NCBI GenBank assembly: GCA_001304875.1
Contig: BBZO01000001.1
Location: 1 to 64,000 of the forward strand
Length of the DNA stretch: 64,000 nt
Direction: 5' to 3'
Source: Clostridia bacterium UC5.1-2E3
GTDB taxonomy: Bacteria > Bacillota > Clostridia > Lachnospirales > Lachnospiraceae
The notes beneath the pieces are model-generated. The model was not told where the DNA came from and made no database searches. It saw only the letters and a program-made list of their open reading frames with translations. Of this stretch, positions 9,387 to 19,830 are shown piece by piece. The stretch's first letter is position 1. Each line of letters begins with the position of its first letter. The position numbers and the translations under genes are program-made.

Positions 9387-10731
9387 TTATCTGCGCTGTC
9401 TCGGCGCGGTGCTGTCGGATGTGGCCCTGTGCCTTCTGCTTCTCTCCCTGCGGCCGGTGTTTCCGCCGGCGGGGTGCCAGGTGTATTTCCCGGCGGCGGC
9501 CTGGATTCTCGTGCTGGCCGTGCAGGGTGCGGTGAGCCTTTTTCTGGTGCGAAAGGGCGCGCCGGTCAATCTGTATATTGTATGGAATGTGGCGGCGGTG
9601 ACGCTTCTGACGGTTCTGGTGTTCTGGGGGACGGGGCAGACTCTTTCCGGCGTGCCGGATGTGCCGGGGAGCCGGGATCTGGCGGTGGTGACGGCCTTTC
9701 TGGCGGTGCTTACAGGGATCCACGCGGCGGCCTCGGCCTGGTATCTGCCGAAGGCCAACTGGCTTCTGGTCTATGTGGACGCGCTGATCCTCATGCTGGC
9801 GTTCTACCTGTGGGCCGTGTCCATGGCCGAGATCGGCGGGGAGAACGGCGCGGCGCTGGCGGCGGTGTCCGCCATTGCCCTGGACCTGTTTGCGGTGAAT
9901 CAGATCCGCACCAGGGAGGAGGGGGAGGCGGGTAATCCGGGGATCCGGGACCGGCGGAAAGCTGGCGCTTCTTGGCATCGCGGCGTTTATTGCCGGCATC
10001 ACCGCGGTCTGCGTGGGAGCGGGAGCCGGGCAGATCCACAGTGCAGTGGACGTGATTTTAGTGATCCTGCGATTTGCCGGAATGGTGCTGGCCTTCCTTC
10101 TGCAGGTGTTCACGGTGGCGGTGAGCGCGGTGATTCTCCTGCTCATGCTTCTTTTTCCCGGCGGATCTCCCCGGGTGGAGGAGCGGGTGATGACCAACGT
10201 GCAGGAGACCATCGAGGAAGTCACCGGCGTCGCCAGATTCCAGGTGCCGGAGTGGTTCTGGCCGGCGGTTCTGACGGCGGCCGGCCTCGTCTGTCTGGCG
10301 TTCGTGCTGATGAAGTTTAAGGGCGTCCGGTTCCGGCGGCCGGAGCGAAAGAAGACGGTGCACCGCGTGACGAGGAAAAATCACGCGTTTTCGGCGCTTA
10401 AGCAGATGGCGAAGGCGCTCATATCCAGACTTTCGTCTGAGCTGCGGTACCGGAAGAATAAAAATACCCTGGCCGGCTTCTGGTCTTCGCCGAGCGGGCC
10501 GGAAAAGGGAGAAAGCTGGGGCGTCTGGCGGCGGAGAGTCCGGGGGAATATCTTCGCAGGCTGGCGGCCCAGGGGACGGAAGAAGAGAGGGAGAAAAAGA
10601 ATGACGCGCTCCTGTCTCTGGCGGACCGCTTCGACCAGGTGTACTACGCGGGAGGGGACAGCCCTTCGCGGGAGGAGTGCCGGGAGTACAGGAGGGAGCT
10701 GGAAAAATATTTTGAGATTCAAAGCGTTTGA
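9370..10731 (+). CDS. Membrane protein with C-terminal DUF4129-like domain (frameshifted)
   Basis: Third gene of the MoxR-DUF58 operon. About six hydrophobic segments occupy the first 260 residues (for example VALCLLLLSLRPV and VILVILRFAGMVLAFLL). A cytoplasmic tail follows, SPGEYLRRLAAQGTEEE through REYRRELEKYFEIQSV, like the DUF4129 tails on membrane transglutaminases. No transglutaminase Cys-His-Asp region is visible. Frame breaks lie near 9940-9960 and at about 10480 (GGCTT needs one more G to give AGLLVFAERAG). The ATG at 9370 overlaps the DUF58 gene. Length is about 453 aa. The function of the operon (wall or envelope maturation) is inference from family context. Confidence 0.65.
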
Positions 10732-10751
10732 ATTTCTTTACAGGCAAAAGG

Positions 10752-10780
10752 TTGAAAAAGAGTGTGACGAATGGTACAAT
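10752..10780 (+). promoter_or_regulatory. Promoter for the dehydratase activase operon
   Basis: TTGAAA at 10752-10757, a 17-base spacer and TACAAT at 10775-10780, 37 bases before the GTG start. Confidence 0.75.
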
Positions 10781-10817
10781 GAACTGTAATGCACAAGCAA
10801 GACAGGAGTGAAATTTT

Positions 10818-13732
10818 GTGAGGATTGGACTGGATGTAGGGTCCACTACAATAAAAAGTATCGTTCTCGACGATCTTGGACATATTATTTACTCCGCCTA
10901 CGAGAGACATTTCTCCCAGATCACGGCCAAGACCGTGGAGGCGCTGGAGAAAATACGCGACCGGTTCGCGGGCACGGACGAGTTCGGCCTGGTGATTTCA
11001 GGCTCAGCCGGAATGGGGATGGCTGAGAGCAATTCCATCGACTTCGTCCAGGAGGTGTACGCGACCAAGGTATCGGCGGAGAAGAACGCGCCGGCCACCG
11101 ATGTGATCATCGAGCTGGGCGGCGAGGATGCAAAGATACTGTTTTTACAGGGGGCCATGGAGGCCCGCATGAACGGTTCCTGCGCCGGGGGCACGGGGGC
11201 GTTCATCGACCAGATGGCGACGCTTTTAAGCATCACCCCCGACGAGATGAACGACTACGCCAGGGAGAGCACGAAGCAGTACACCATCGCCTCCCGCTGC
11301 GGCGTGTTCGCCAAGAGCGATATCCAGCCGCTGATCAATCAGGGGGCGGACAAGCGGGATATCTCCGCCAGCATTTTCAGCGCCGTGGTGAACCAGACCA
11401 TCGGCGGCCTGGCCCAGGGACGGGCCATCGAGGGAAATGTGCTCTATCTGGGCGGCCCGCTGACCTTTATGCCGGAGCTCAGAAAGAGCTTTGACAAGGC
11501 CCTGGGGCTTACGGGCACCTGCCCGGAGAACTCCCTCTACTATGTGGCCCTGGGAGCGGCGCTCTGCGCGAAAAATAAGGTAAACATCCACAAGGTGATC
11601 GGGGATCTGTCCCGCTACGAGTCGGTCAGCGACTTCGACACCCTTCCGGCCCTGTTTGAGAGCCCGAGGAGTACGAGGAGTTCAAGGCCCGGCACGCGAA
11701 GGCGGATGTGACCTACGGCCAGCTTGCGGGCTATAAGGGGAAGGCCTACATAGGCATCGACGCCGGCTCCACCACGGTGAAGGCGGTGGTCATGGGGGAG
11801 GACAAGGAGATCCTGGACAGCACCTACCTCTCCAACAGCGGAAACCCGGTCCCCATCGTGAGGGACTATCTGGCCAGCGTCTACGAGCGCTGCCCCGATC
11901 TGAGGATTGCAGGCTCCTGCGTCACCGGCTACGGGGAGGACATCATAAAGAACGCATTCTCCATCGACAGCGGCCTGGTAGAGACCATGGCCCACTTAAA
12001 GGCAGCCCAGGAGTTCATGCCCGACGTGGAGTTCATCATCGACATCGGCGGGCAGGACATGAAGTGCTTTAAGATCCACAACTCCGCCATCGATAACATC
12101 TATCTGAACGAGGCCTGCTCCTCCGGGTGCGGTTCCTTCCTTCAGACCTTCGCGGGGGCGTTAAACTACTCGGCGGAGGAGTTCTCGAAGCTGGGATTAT
12201 TTTCAAAAAACGCGGTGGATTTAGGTTCCCGGTGCACGGTGTTTATGAACTCGTCGGTGAAGCAGGCGCAGAAGGACGGCGTCAGCACCGAGGATATTTC
12301 CGCGGGGCTTTCCATCAGTGTGGTGAAAAATGCCATCTATAAGGTGATCCGTCCCGCCAGCGTGGACCAGCTGGGCAAGAAAATCGTGGTCCAGGGCGGC
12401 ACGTTCTTAAACGATGCGGTGCTCAGGGCCTTTGAGCGGGAGCTGGGCATCCAGGTGGTGCGCCCGGTCATCGCGGGGCTCATGGGAGCCTACGGCTGCG
12501 CCTTGCACGCCATGGAGCGGGGAAAAGAGACGAGCGGCATTCTGACCGCGGCGGAGCTCAAGGTGTTCACCCACCAGGTGAAGAACATAAACTGCGGCCT
12601 CTGCAGCAACAACTGCCGTCTGAGCGTCAACACATTTTCCGGCGGGAGAAAGTACATCGCGGGGAACAAGTGCGAGCGCCCGGTGACGAAGAGAGTGACA
12701 AACTCCAACCAGAATATCTACAAGTACAAGCAGGAGCTTCTGGCGGAGTATGAGGATATAGAGGGAACCAGGCCCGAGACCATCGGGATCCCGCTGGGGC
12801 TCAACATGTACGAGCTGGTCCCGTTCTGGCATAAATTTTTCGAGACGCTGGGATTCGGCGTCAAGGTGTCGCCGTTTTCTGACAGAGAGCTTTACCTGTC
12901 GGGGCAGAACTCCATTCCCAGCGACACGGTCTGTTTCCCGGCGAAGATGCTTCACGGCCATGTGGAGTACCTGGCAAGTCAGGGCGTGGACGCCATTTTC
13001 TACCCCTGCATGAGCTTCAACTTCGACGAGGGGCTGGGGGACAACAGCTACAACTGTCCGGTGGTGGCCTACTACCCGGAGGTCATCGCGGCCAACATGA
13101 AGCTTAAAGGGCGCACGGTGCTCATTTCCGATTACGTGGGCCCGCACAAGAAGAAATTCTTCCCGCAGAAGATGACGGAGCTTCTGGGCAAATACTTCGA
13201 CGGCATCACGCTTAAGGACGTGAAGCGGGCCAGCGATCTGGCGTTTAAGGAGCGGGATCTGTTCCTCTCCCGGGTGCGCGACCGCGCCCAGGTCATCGTG
13301 GACACCGCGAGACGGGAAGGAAAGCGGATCATCGTCCTGGCCGGCCGGCCCTACCATGTGGATCCGGAGATCAACCACGGCATCGACATGCTGATCAACG
13401 GCTTCGGCGTAGCGGTCATTTCCGAGGATTCGGTGAGCCACAAGGTGAACAAATTCCCCGTCCGCGTGCTGAACCAGTGGATGTACCACTCCAGGCTCTA
13501 CGCGGCGGCGAAGTACGTCTTAACCCAGCCCGACATGGAGCTGGTGCAGCTGGTGAGCTTCGGCTGCGGGCTGGACGCCATCACCACCGACGAGGTGCGC
13601 CGCATCATCGAGGGCGGCGGCAAGATCTACACCCAGATCAAGATCGATGAGATAACCAATCTAGGCGCTGTGAAGGTGCGTTTGAGAAGCCTGTTGGCGG
13701 CACTGGAGCAGCAGGAGAGAGAAGCAATATGA
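10818..13732 (+). CDS. 2-hydroxyacyl-CoA dehydratase activase, two BcrAD/BadFG domains plus DUF2229 (frameshifted at ~11665)
   Basis: ASKHA-fold ATPase that in characterised relatives drives one electron into a 2-hydroxyacyl-CoA dehydratase. There are two tandem activase domains, each with an ATPase phosphate loop (GLDVGSTTIKSIVL and GIDAGSTTVKAVVMG), an ELGGEDAK/DIGGQDMK motif, and the iron-sulfur cysteine region (GSCAGGTGAF and ACSSGCGSFLQ). A cysteine-bearing segment (NINCGLCSNNCRLSVN) and a DUF2229-like domain follow. The frame breaks at 11664-11666; one base gives ESPEEYEEFKARHAKADVTYG and joins the halves (about 970 aa). The GTG start at 10818 follows CAGGAGTG. The stop overlaps the next ATG (ATGA). 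Such proteins are common in Clostridia and the real substrate is generally unknown. Confidence 0.85.
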
Positions 13733-14994
13733 CAAAACTGAAACGAGCGAAAAATGGAAGGATCATTTTCACCAAGGAGATGAAGAAGGACTACACGATT
13801 CTCGTCCCTGATATGCTTCCCATCCATTTTGAGATAATGAAATATGTGTTTTTAAATGAGGGCTACAAGATGGAGCTTCTCAGGACCGCGAAGCCGGAGA
13901 TCAAGCAGCTGGGCCTGCGCTACGTGCACAATGACACCTGCTACCCGGCGCTTTTGGTCATCGGCCAGTTCTTAGACGCCCTGGAGAGCGGAAACTACGA
14001 CGTCAACAAGACGGCGCTTATGATCATGCAGTCCGGCGGCGGCTGCCGCGCCTCCAACTACATTCACCTTCTGAGAAAGGCGCTGGAGAAGGCGGGCTAC
14101 GGACAGATTCCGGTTATCTCCTTCAACCTCTCCGGCATGGAGTTAAACAGCGGCTTTGCACTCACTGTGCCCATCGTGCGCCGCTGTACGGCGGCGGTCA
14201 TTTACGGGGACCTCTTAATGCTCCTCAGCAACCAGACCAGGGCCTATGAGGTCAACAATGGCGACAGCGCCCGCATGATCGAGCACTGGGTGCGGGAGAT
14301 CACGGAGCAGTTCAAGCGCTCCAAAGGCTTCAGCTTTAAGAACATGAAGGAGAACTTCGAGAAGATCATCGCCTCCTTCGCCTCCATCCCCATCAACAAG
14401 GTCCCGAAGGTGAAGGTGGGTATCGTGGGCGAGATCTATGTAAAATATGCCAGCTTTGCCAACAACAACCTGGAGGATTTCCTGCACGAGCAGGACTGCG
14501 AGGTGATGGTGCCGGGACTCTTAGGATTTCTCATGTTCAAGGTGGACGCCCGCATCCAGGACGTGCACCTCTACGGGGGAAGCAAAATCAAGCTGGGCAT
14601 CGCCACGCTGCTCTTAAATTACTTTAAGAAGGTGGAGAAGGCGTTCATGGACTGTGTGGACCGCTATCCGGTGTTCACCCAGCTCTCCAGCTACGAGGAC
14701 ACGAAGCCCCTGGTGGAAGGGCTCATCGGCATCGGAAACCGCATGGGCGAGGGGTGGTTCCTCCCCGCGGAGATGATCGAGCTGGTGAAGCACGGCTATG
14801 AAAATATCGTCTGCACCCAGCCCTTCGGCTGCCTGCCCACCCACGTGTGCGGCAAGGGCATGATCCACAAGATCAAGGAAATGTATCCCAGGGCCAACAT
14901 CGTTCCCATCGACTACGATCCGGGAGCCACCAAGGTGAACCAGGAGAACCGCATCAAGCTGATGCTGTCGGTGGCCAGGGAGGCCATGGTGTAA
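13729..14994 (+). CDS. 2-hydroxyacyl-CoA dehydratase-like subunit, partner of the activase
   Basis: Member of the 2-hydroxyacyl-CoA dehydratase D-component family (421 aa), corresponding to the C-terminal part of the giant single-chain versions found in related bacteria. Seen: VHNDTCYPALLVIGQFLDAL, MQSGGGCRASNYIHLLRKAL and TQPFGCLPTHVCGKG, whose cysteines are candidate iron-sulfur ligands. It is coupled to the preceding gene through an ATGA overlap. The frame is intact. Whether this pair dehydrates an acyl-CoA or does something else is not shown by the sequence. Confidence 0.82.
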   Translation: MTKLKRAKNGRIIFTKEMKKDYTILVPDMLPIHFEIMKYVFLNEGYKMELLRTAKPEIKQLGLRYVHNDTCYPALLVIGQFLDALESGNYDVNKTALMIMQSGGGCRASNYIHLLRKALEKAGYGQIPVISFNLSGMELNSGFALTVPIVRRCTAAVIYGDLLMLLSNQTRAYEVNNGDSARMIEHWVREITEQFKRSKGFSFKNMKENFEKIIASFASIPINKVPKVKVGIVGEIYVKYASFANNNLEDFLHEQDCEVMVPGLLGFLMFKVDARIQDVHLYGGSKIKLGIATLLLNYFKKVEKAFMDCVDRYPVFTQLSSYEDTKPLVEGLIGIGNRMGEGWFLPAEMIELVKHGYENIVCTQPFGCLPTHVCGKGMIHKIKEMYPRANIVPIDYDPGATKVNQENRIKLMLSVAREAMV

Positions 14995-15087
14995 ACCATA
15001 TGCGGAAAGATTTGAAGTAAAACGCATCCGCCGTTCGTTATACATAATATCAATGTCGAGAATCGATTTCGGAAAGGCAGGAATATT

Positions 15088-16377
15088 ATGGATAAGGAAT
15101 TTGATACGAAGCTGGCGGAGCTTATGACTGTGGAGGAGCCCGGAAAGAAAAAACGGAAGTTCCTCACGAAGAAAAAGATCATCGTCGGCGCGTCTGCGGC
15201 GGCGGTGATCTTATTTGCTGGAAAGGTTCTTTTCGGCGGGGGCGGCGGCGCTCCCTACGTCCAGACCGGCACCGTGAGCCGGGGCTACATTGAGCAGAGT
15301 CTCTCCATCAACGGCCCCATCTCCGGCACGGACAGCGTGGATGTGGTTTCCAACCTTCACGCGGAGATCCTGACGATTCCCGTGAAGCTGGGAGACCAGG
15401 TGACGAAGGGGCAGATCATCGCGACGCTGGACGCCTCCGACCTGACGCGGGAGGTGGAGATCGCCCAGAATGCCTACGATCTGGCCGTGGCCAACTACGA
15501 GGAGCAGCAGGTGGCTGCGAGGAACGGCTATGCCAAGGCGCAGCAGGCCTACAGCCTGGCCAGGGCGGCCTACGAGAGAAATTCCGTGCTGTTTGCGGCC
15601 GGGGACATTTCCCAGGTGGAGATGGAAAACGCGAAGAGCGCCATGGACAGCGCGGCCCTGGACGTGAGCGGATATACGGTGGAAAACGGACAGGCCGTGC
15701 CGCCGGACTCCTACCGCCTGCAGATTGAGAGCGCCCGCTTCGAGCTGGAAAAAAAGAAGGAGCAGCTGGAGAATGCGAGATAAAAAGCCCCATCGACGGA
15801 CCGTGGTCCGCGTGAACACCAAGGTGGGGCGCTTCGCTGACACCACGGAGAACGACGTGCCGCTGTTCGTGATCGAGAACCTGGACGTGCTGGAGATGAA
15901 GATAAATGTCAGCGAATACTCCATCGGGCAGATTAAAAAAGGCCAGGAGCGGTCATCACCGCCGACATTTTAAACGGACGCGAGGTGAAGGGCGTGGTCA
16001 CGGACATTTCCCCCACCGGAGAGGAGAAAGGGGGCGGCTCCACCGAGCGTGTGATCCCCACCACCATCCGGATTCTGGAAAATGACACGGCCCTCATTGC
16101 CGGCATTACAGCCAGGGCAGAGCTGGTGTTTGCTTCCGCCGGGGATGCCCTGCAGGTTCCCATGTCCTGCGTCTATCAGACGGCGGAGGGGCAGACGGCG
16201 GTGGCTGCGGTGGAGAACGGAAAAGTGCGCATCGTGCCGGTGGAGACCGGGGTGGAGAGCGATTTAAATATCGAGGTGAAGCCGGCGGACGGGGCGGAGC
16301 TTAATGAGGGCACAGCGGTCATCCTCTCCCCGTCTCCGGAGCTCTATGACGGCATGGCGGCGGCGCCCACAGTATAG
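15088..16377 (+). CDS. Membrane-fusion (MacA/HlyD-like) adaptor of an ABC exporter (two frame breaks)
   Basis: Extracytoplasmic adaptor for the ABC transporter that follows. A single N-terminal membrane anchor (IIVGASAAAVILFAGKVLF, about residues 31-49) is followed by a lipoyl/barrel-sandwich half (SLSINGPISGTDSVDVVS), a long helical hairpin rich in Ala/Glu/Gln (about residues 120-230), and the second lipoyl half IKSPIDGTVVRVNTKVG. The frame breaks at about 15781 (one A gives ARIKSPIDG) and at about 15948 (one G gives GQEAVITADILNGREV). Complete length is about 430 aa. The start follows GGAAAGGCAGGA. Confidence 0.88.
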
Positions 16378-16388
16378 GAGGGCCGGCC

Positions 16389-17179
16389 ATGAAGAAACCT
16401 TTGGATTTTTACAGAAACGTCTGGCCAGGCAGCCGCTGAGCGTGCCGGAAAACGGCCGCGAGGAGCTGATACGGATAGAGGATCTGGTGAAGATTTACGA
16501 TACCGGGGCGCTGAAGGTCCTGGGGTTAAAGCGCATCAATCTGACCATAAAGAGGGGAGAGTTTGTGGCCATCATGGGCCAGTCCGGCTCGGGAAAGTCC
16601 ACGCTCATGAATATATTGGGGTGTCTGGACCGCCCGACGATGGGGAAATACTGCCTGGACGGCATCGATATCGCAGACCTGGAATCTGACGAGCTGTCCG
16701 ACATCCGCAACCGCAAGATCGGGTTCGTGTTCCAGTCCTTCAACCTGATTTCCCGCACCTCGGCGCTTAAAAATGTGGAGCTTCCCATGACCTATGCCCG
16801 GACACCTAAGCGGGAGCGGCGGGAGCGGGCCCTCGCGCTTCTGGAGCGGGTGGGCCTGGGCGCCCGGTATGAGCACATGCCCAACGAGCTTTCCGGCGGC
16901 CAGAGGCAGAGGGTCGCCATCGCCCGGGCGCTGGCCAACCGGCCGCCGCTTCTGCTGGCCGACGAGCCCACGGGAAACCTGGACACCGCCTCCTCGGTGG
17001 AGATCATGGAGCTGTTCTCCAGGCTTCACGACGAGGGCACCACGGTGGTGGTGGTCACCCATGAGGAGGATATCGCGGCCTTCACCGAGCGGATCATCCG
17101 CTTTAAGGACGGGCAGATCATAAGCGATGAGAAAAATATCCCCGTGCGTGCGGGAGGAAAGGAGGAGACGTCATGCTAG
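16389..17179 (+). CDS. MacB-like ABC transporter ATP-binding protein
   Basis: ATPase of a MacAB/LolCDE-type (mechanotransmission) ABC system. Seen: Walker [17 protein letters not shown], the family hallmark [10 protein letters not shown]-loop FVFQSFNLI, signature [15 protein letters not shown], Walker [12 protein letters not shown] and H-loop VVTHEED. The ATG at 16389 reads MKKPLDF and then loses frame in the five-T run at 16406-16410; a sixth T joins it to [20 protein letters not shown]. Without that base the first usable start would be GTG at 16441. The 3' end overlaps the permease start. About 263 aa. Confidence 0.9.
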
Positions 17180-18384
17180 TGGAAAATATGGTCATGGCCT
17201 TAAACGCCATCCGCGTCAACAAGATGCGCTCATTTCTCACCATGCTGGGAATTATCATCGGCATCGGCTCCGTCATCTCTATCGTCTCCATCGGCGACAG
17301 CATGAGGGCGCTGTTTGTCAGCATCTACGAGGACATCGGGGTGACGCAGGGGTATCTCTCGGTCAGCTACACGGTGGAGGACGTGCGCGATTCCGACTAT
17401 TTCACGCTGGATGAGATGGAGCGCATCAAGGAGGTTTTCGGCGACGATATCGCCTATGTGGACAGCGGAGCCTCCATAACGGCGGACGCCGTGCAGGGCC
17501 GGACGCGGATGAAATTTGATTTCCAGGGCATCGATTATAATTACCAGGACGTGCAGCCGGTGGATATAATATACGGACGTTATCTGAACGAGGGAGATAT
17601 CCTGGGACGCAGGAAAAATGTGGTCATGGAGGCGAAGAGCGCGAAGAAATTCTTCGGCACGGAAAACGCTGTGGGGCGTACCTTCCGCACCACGGTATAC
17701 GGAACCACCGAGGACTACACCGTGGTGGGCGTTTACAAAAAAGAGGTGAATGCCTTCCAGGCCATGATGATGGGTTCCGGCGGGGAGAAGGGGAGCGCAT
17801 TTATTCCCTACACCATACTCACCTGGCCCAACGACCGCTTTTATTCTTTGCATGTGTTCGCATCGAAGGAGGTGGATCTGGACGCGTTTTTCGGACAGCT
17901 GACGGAGTATGCGGCCAGGAAGCGGGGCCGGACGGCGGATGAGATGTACTGCTACACCGCAGTGCAGGAAATGTCCTCCATGGACAGCATCATGGGAGGC
18001 ATCTCAGCGGGCGTGGGAGCCATCGCAGCCATCTCCCTGGTGGTGGGAGGCATCGGAATCATGAACATCATGCTGGTGAGCGTGACGGAGCGGACCAGAG
18101 AGATCGGCATCCGCAAGGCCCTGGGCGCCAGGACCAGGGATGTGCTCATCCAGTTTCTCACCGAGTCGGCGATTCTCTCCGCCATGGGGGGAATCATCGG
18201 GGTTTTTCTGGGCGTGGGCATCGTGCTGATCGGCGGAGCGGCGCTCTCCGTGTCCGTGGTGATCCGGCCCTTTGTGGTGGTTCTGGCCGTGGGATTTTCT
18301 GCTCTGGTGGGAATCTTTTTTGGAATGTATCCCGCCTCCCGGGCCGCAAAAGCCGATCCGATCAACGCCTTGCGCTACGAATAA
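17173..18384 (+). CDS. MacB-like ABC transporter permease
   Basis: FtsX/MacB-type permease, 403 aa. The N-terminal membrane helix ([20 protein letters not shown]) leads into an extracytoplasmic MacB_PCD domain (about residues 45-270). Three C-terminal helices follow with the typical turn [20 protein letters not shown] and the C-terminal motif [18 protein letters not shown]. With the adaptor and ATPase it forms a complete export or envelope-stress system; the cargo is unknown. Gram-positive MacAB-like systems often export peptides or act in antimicrobial resistance. The frame is intact. Confidence 0.93.
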   Translation: MLVENMVMALNAIRVNKMRSFLTMLGIIIGIGSVISIVSIGDSMRALFVSIYEDIGVTQGYLSVSYTVEDVRDSDYFTLDEMERIKEVFGDDIAYVDSGASITADAVQGRTRMKFDFQGIDYNYQDVQPVDIIYGRYLNEGDILGRRKNVVMEAKSAKKFFGTENAVGRTFRTTVYGTTEDYTVVGVYKKEVNAFQAMMMGSGGEKGSAFIPYTILTWPNDRFYSLHVFASKEVDLDAFFGQLTEYAARKRGRTADEMYCYTAVQEMSSMDSIMGGISAGVGAIAAISLVVGGIGIMNIMLVSVTERTREIGIRKALGARTRDVLIQFLTESAILSAMGGIIGVFLGVGIVLIGGAALSVSVVIRPFVVVLAVGFSALVGIFFGMYPASRAAKADPINALRYE

Positions 18385-18398
18385 ATATATGGTATAAT
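18370..18398 (+). promoter_or_regulatory. Promoter inside permease 3' end, for the cdaA cluster
   Basis: TTGCGC at 18370-18375, a 17-base spacer and TATAAT at 18393-18398. It starts a new transcript for the two membrane proteins and cdaA/cdaR. Confidence 0.7.
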
Positions 18399-18431
18399 AT
18401 CTAGAATATTGTTTGTAGTGGGAGCGATGCT

Positions 18432-18860
18432 ATGATCAGCGAAGATAAAGTAAAATTAATGACCTCCATCGCCATCCTGGAAAAGCGGGAGGGAAAGCAC
18501 TGTTTTTCCATCAACCGCTATTTCAGAAGCGACTATATCAGCAAACACATGATCCGTGCGTTTGTGATCTATACGATTGCCGTCTGCTTCTGCCTGCTTC
18601 TGTGGCTCATCTGCAACGTGGAAGCGGTCATGGAAGCGTTCAGCTCCGACGGGCTCATCGCACTGGGAAAGACGTTGGGATTTTACTATACTCTGGGCCT
18701 GGTCCTCTATCTGTTTGTGGCCTACTGGGTTTACTACCGCAGATACGAGTACGCTTCCAGGAAACTCAAGGTCTACGCGGCCAGGCTTAAAACGCTTGAC
18801 AAGCGGTACGAGTTCCAGGATAAGACAAAGAGACTTGCGAGGGAGGGACATAAGCTATGA
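18432..18860 (+). CDS. Uncharacterised two-helix membrane protein
   Basis: I do not recognise this 142-aa protein. It has a charged N-terminal stretch (about 40 residues), two membrane helices (AFVIYTIAVCFCLLLWLIC and TLGLVLYLFVAYWVYY) and a basic C-terminal helix (RRYEYASRKLKVYAARLKTL). The stop overlaps the next start by four bases (ATGA), so it is co-translated with the following membrane protein, and both lie directly upstream of cdaA. An envelope-related role is only suggested by position. Confidence 0.75.
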   Translation: MISEDKVKLMTSIAILEKREGKHCFSINRYFRSDYISKHMIRAFVIYTIAVCFCLLLWLICNVEAVMEAFSSDGLIALGKTLGFYYTLGLVLYLFVAYWVYYRRYEYASRKLKVYAARLKTLDKRYEFQDKTKRLAREGHKL

Positions 18861-19800
18861 TGGAACTTCTTGAGTTTAAGGAGAAGCTCAAGGCGTTTTA
18901 TGCCAGGTTCGGAGCATTCGCCGGGCCTGCCATAAAGTTCCTTTTAGGATTTCTTTCTATGGTCATGCTGAACCAGAATCTGGGGTTCATGGCCAGAATC
19001 GACAATATGCCGGCGGCGCTGTTTCTGGGCATCGTGTGCATGGCGCTCCCCTACGGAGGCATGGCACTGTTGGCCGGTATTGTGATGCTCGCGCATATCA
19101 CGGCGGTATCGCTGGAGCTGGCGGCCATTGTGCTGGCGCTGCTTCTGGCGGTGCTTCTTCTGTACTACGGCTTCCAGCCGGGCGACAGCTATCTTCTGGT
19201 GGTTACGCCGCTGTTATTCATGCTTAAAATTCCCTACGCGGTTCCGCTGGTGGTGGGACTGGCTGGAGGCATCATCTCCATTATTCCCGTGAGCTGCGGC
19301 ATATTTATCTACTACATAATCAGTTATGTAAAGCAGAATGCCGGAACCCTGACGGGGGAGAGCGCGGCTTCCGAGATGGTCCAGAAGTACACCCAGATTG
19401 TCAAGGATATGCTGTTCAACCAGGATATGCTCCTAATGATTGCGGCCTTTGCCTGTGCATTCTCGTAGTGTTCGTGGTGAAGAATCTGTCCATCGATTAC
19501 GCGTGGCCGGTGGCCATCGCGGCGGGGACCGTGACGCAGCTTCTGGTGTTCCTCATGGGAGATTTCATGTTCAGCGTGTCGGTTGACATGCTGCAGCTTC
19601 TCCTGGGCGTGCTGGCGGGCTGTGCGGTGGCAGGAATCTACAACTTTTTTGTCCTGGCGCTGGATTACTCGCGGACCGAGTACGTCCAGTTTGAGGACGA
19701 CGATTATTACTATTATGTGAAGGCCGTTCCCAAAATAACGGTGAGCACCACGGATGTGACGGTAAAGCACATCAATGCGAGGCGCAGCCCGCGCAGGTAA
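18857..19800 (+). CDS. Uncharacterised polytopic membrane protein (frameshifted at ~19462)
   Basis: No family recognised with certainty. About 314 aa once the break at about 19462 is repaired (GCATTCTCGTAG needs one base to read ILVVFVVKNL). At least eight hydrophobic segments are visible, for example IKFLLGFLSMVMLNQNLGF, LAAIVLALLLAVLLLYYGF and VPLVVGLAGGIISIIPVSC. A cytoplasmic tail follows with an acidic/tyrosine cluster (FEDDDYYYYVKAVPK). It sits between the two-helix protein and cdaA, with a 30-base gap to cdaA. Confidence 0.7.
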
Positions 19801-19830
19801 CAGGATGAAATATAAGAGGGAGTGAATGGT

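Noticed and set aside
12407-13489. Minus-strand 360-codon frame opposite the activase
   Set aside because: His/Val-rich translation that is exactly the antisense of conserved activase codons; no start signals.
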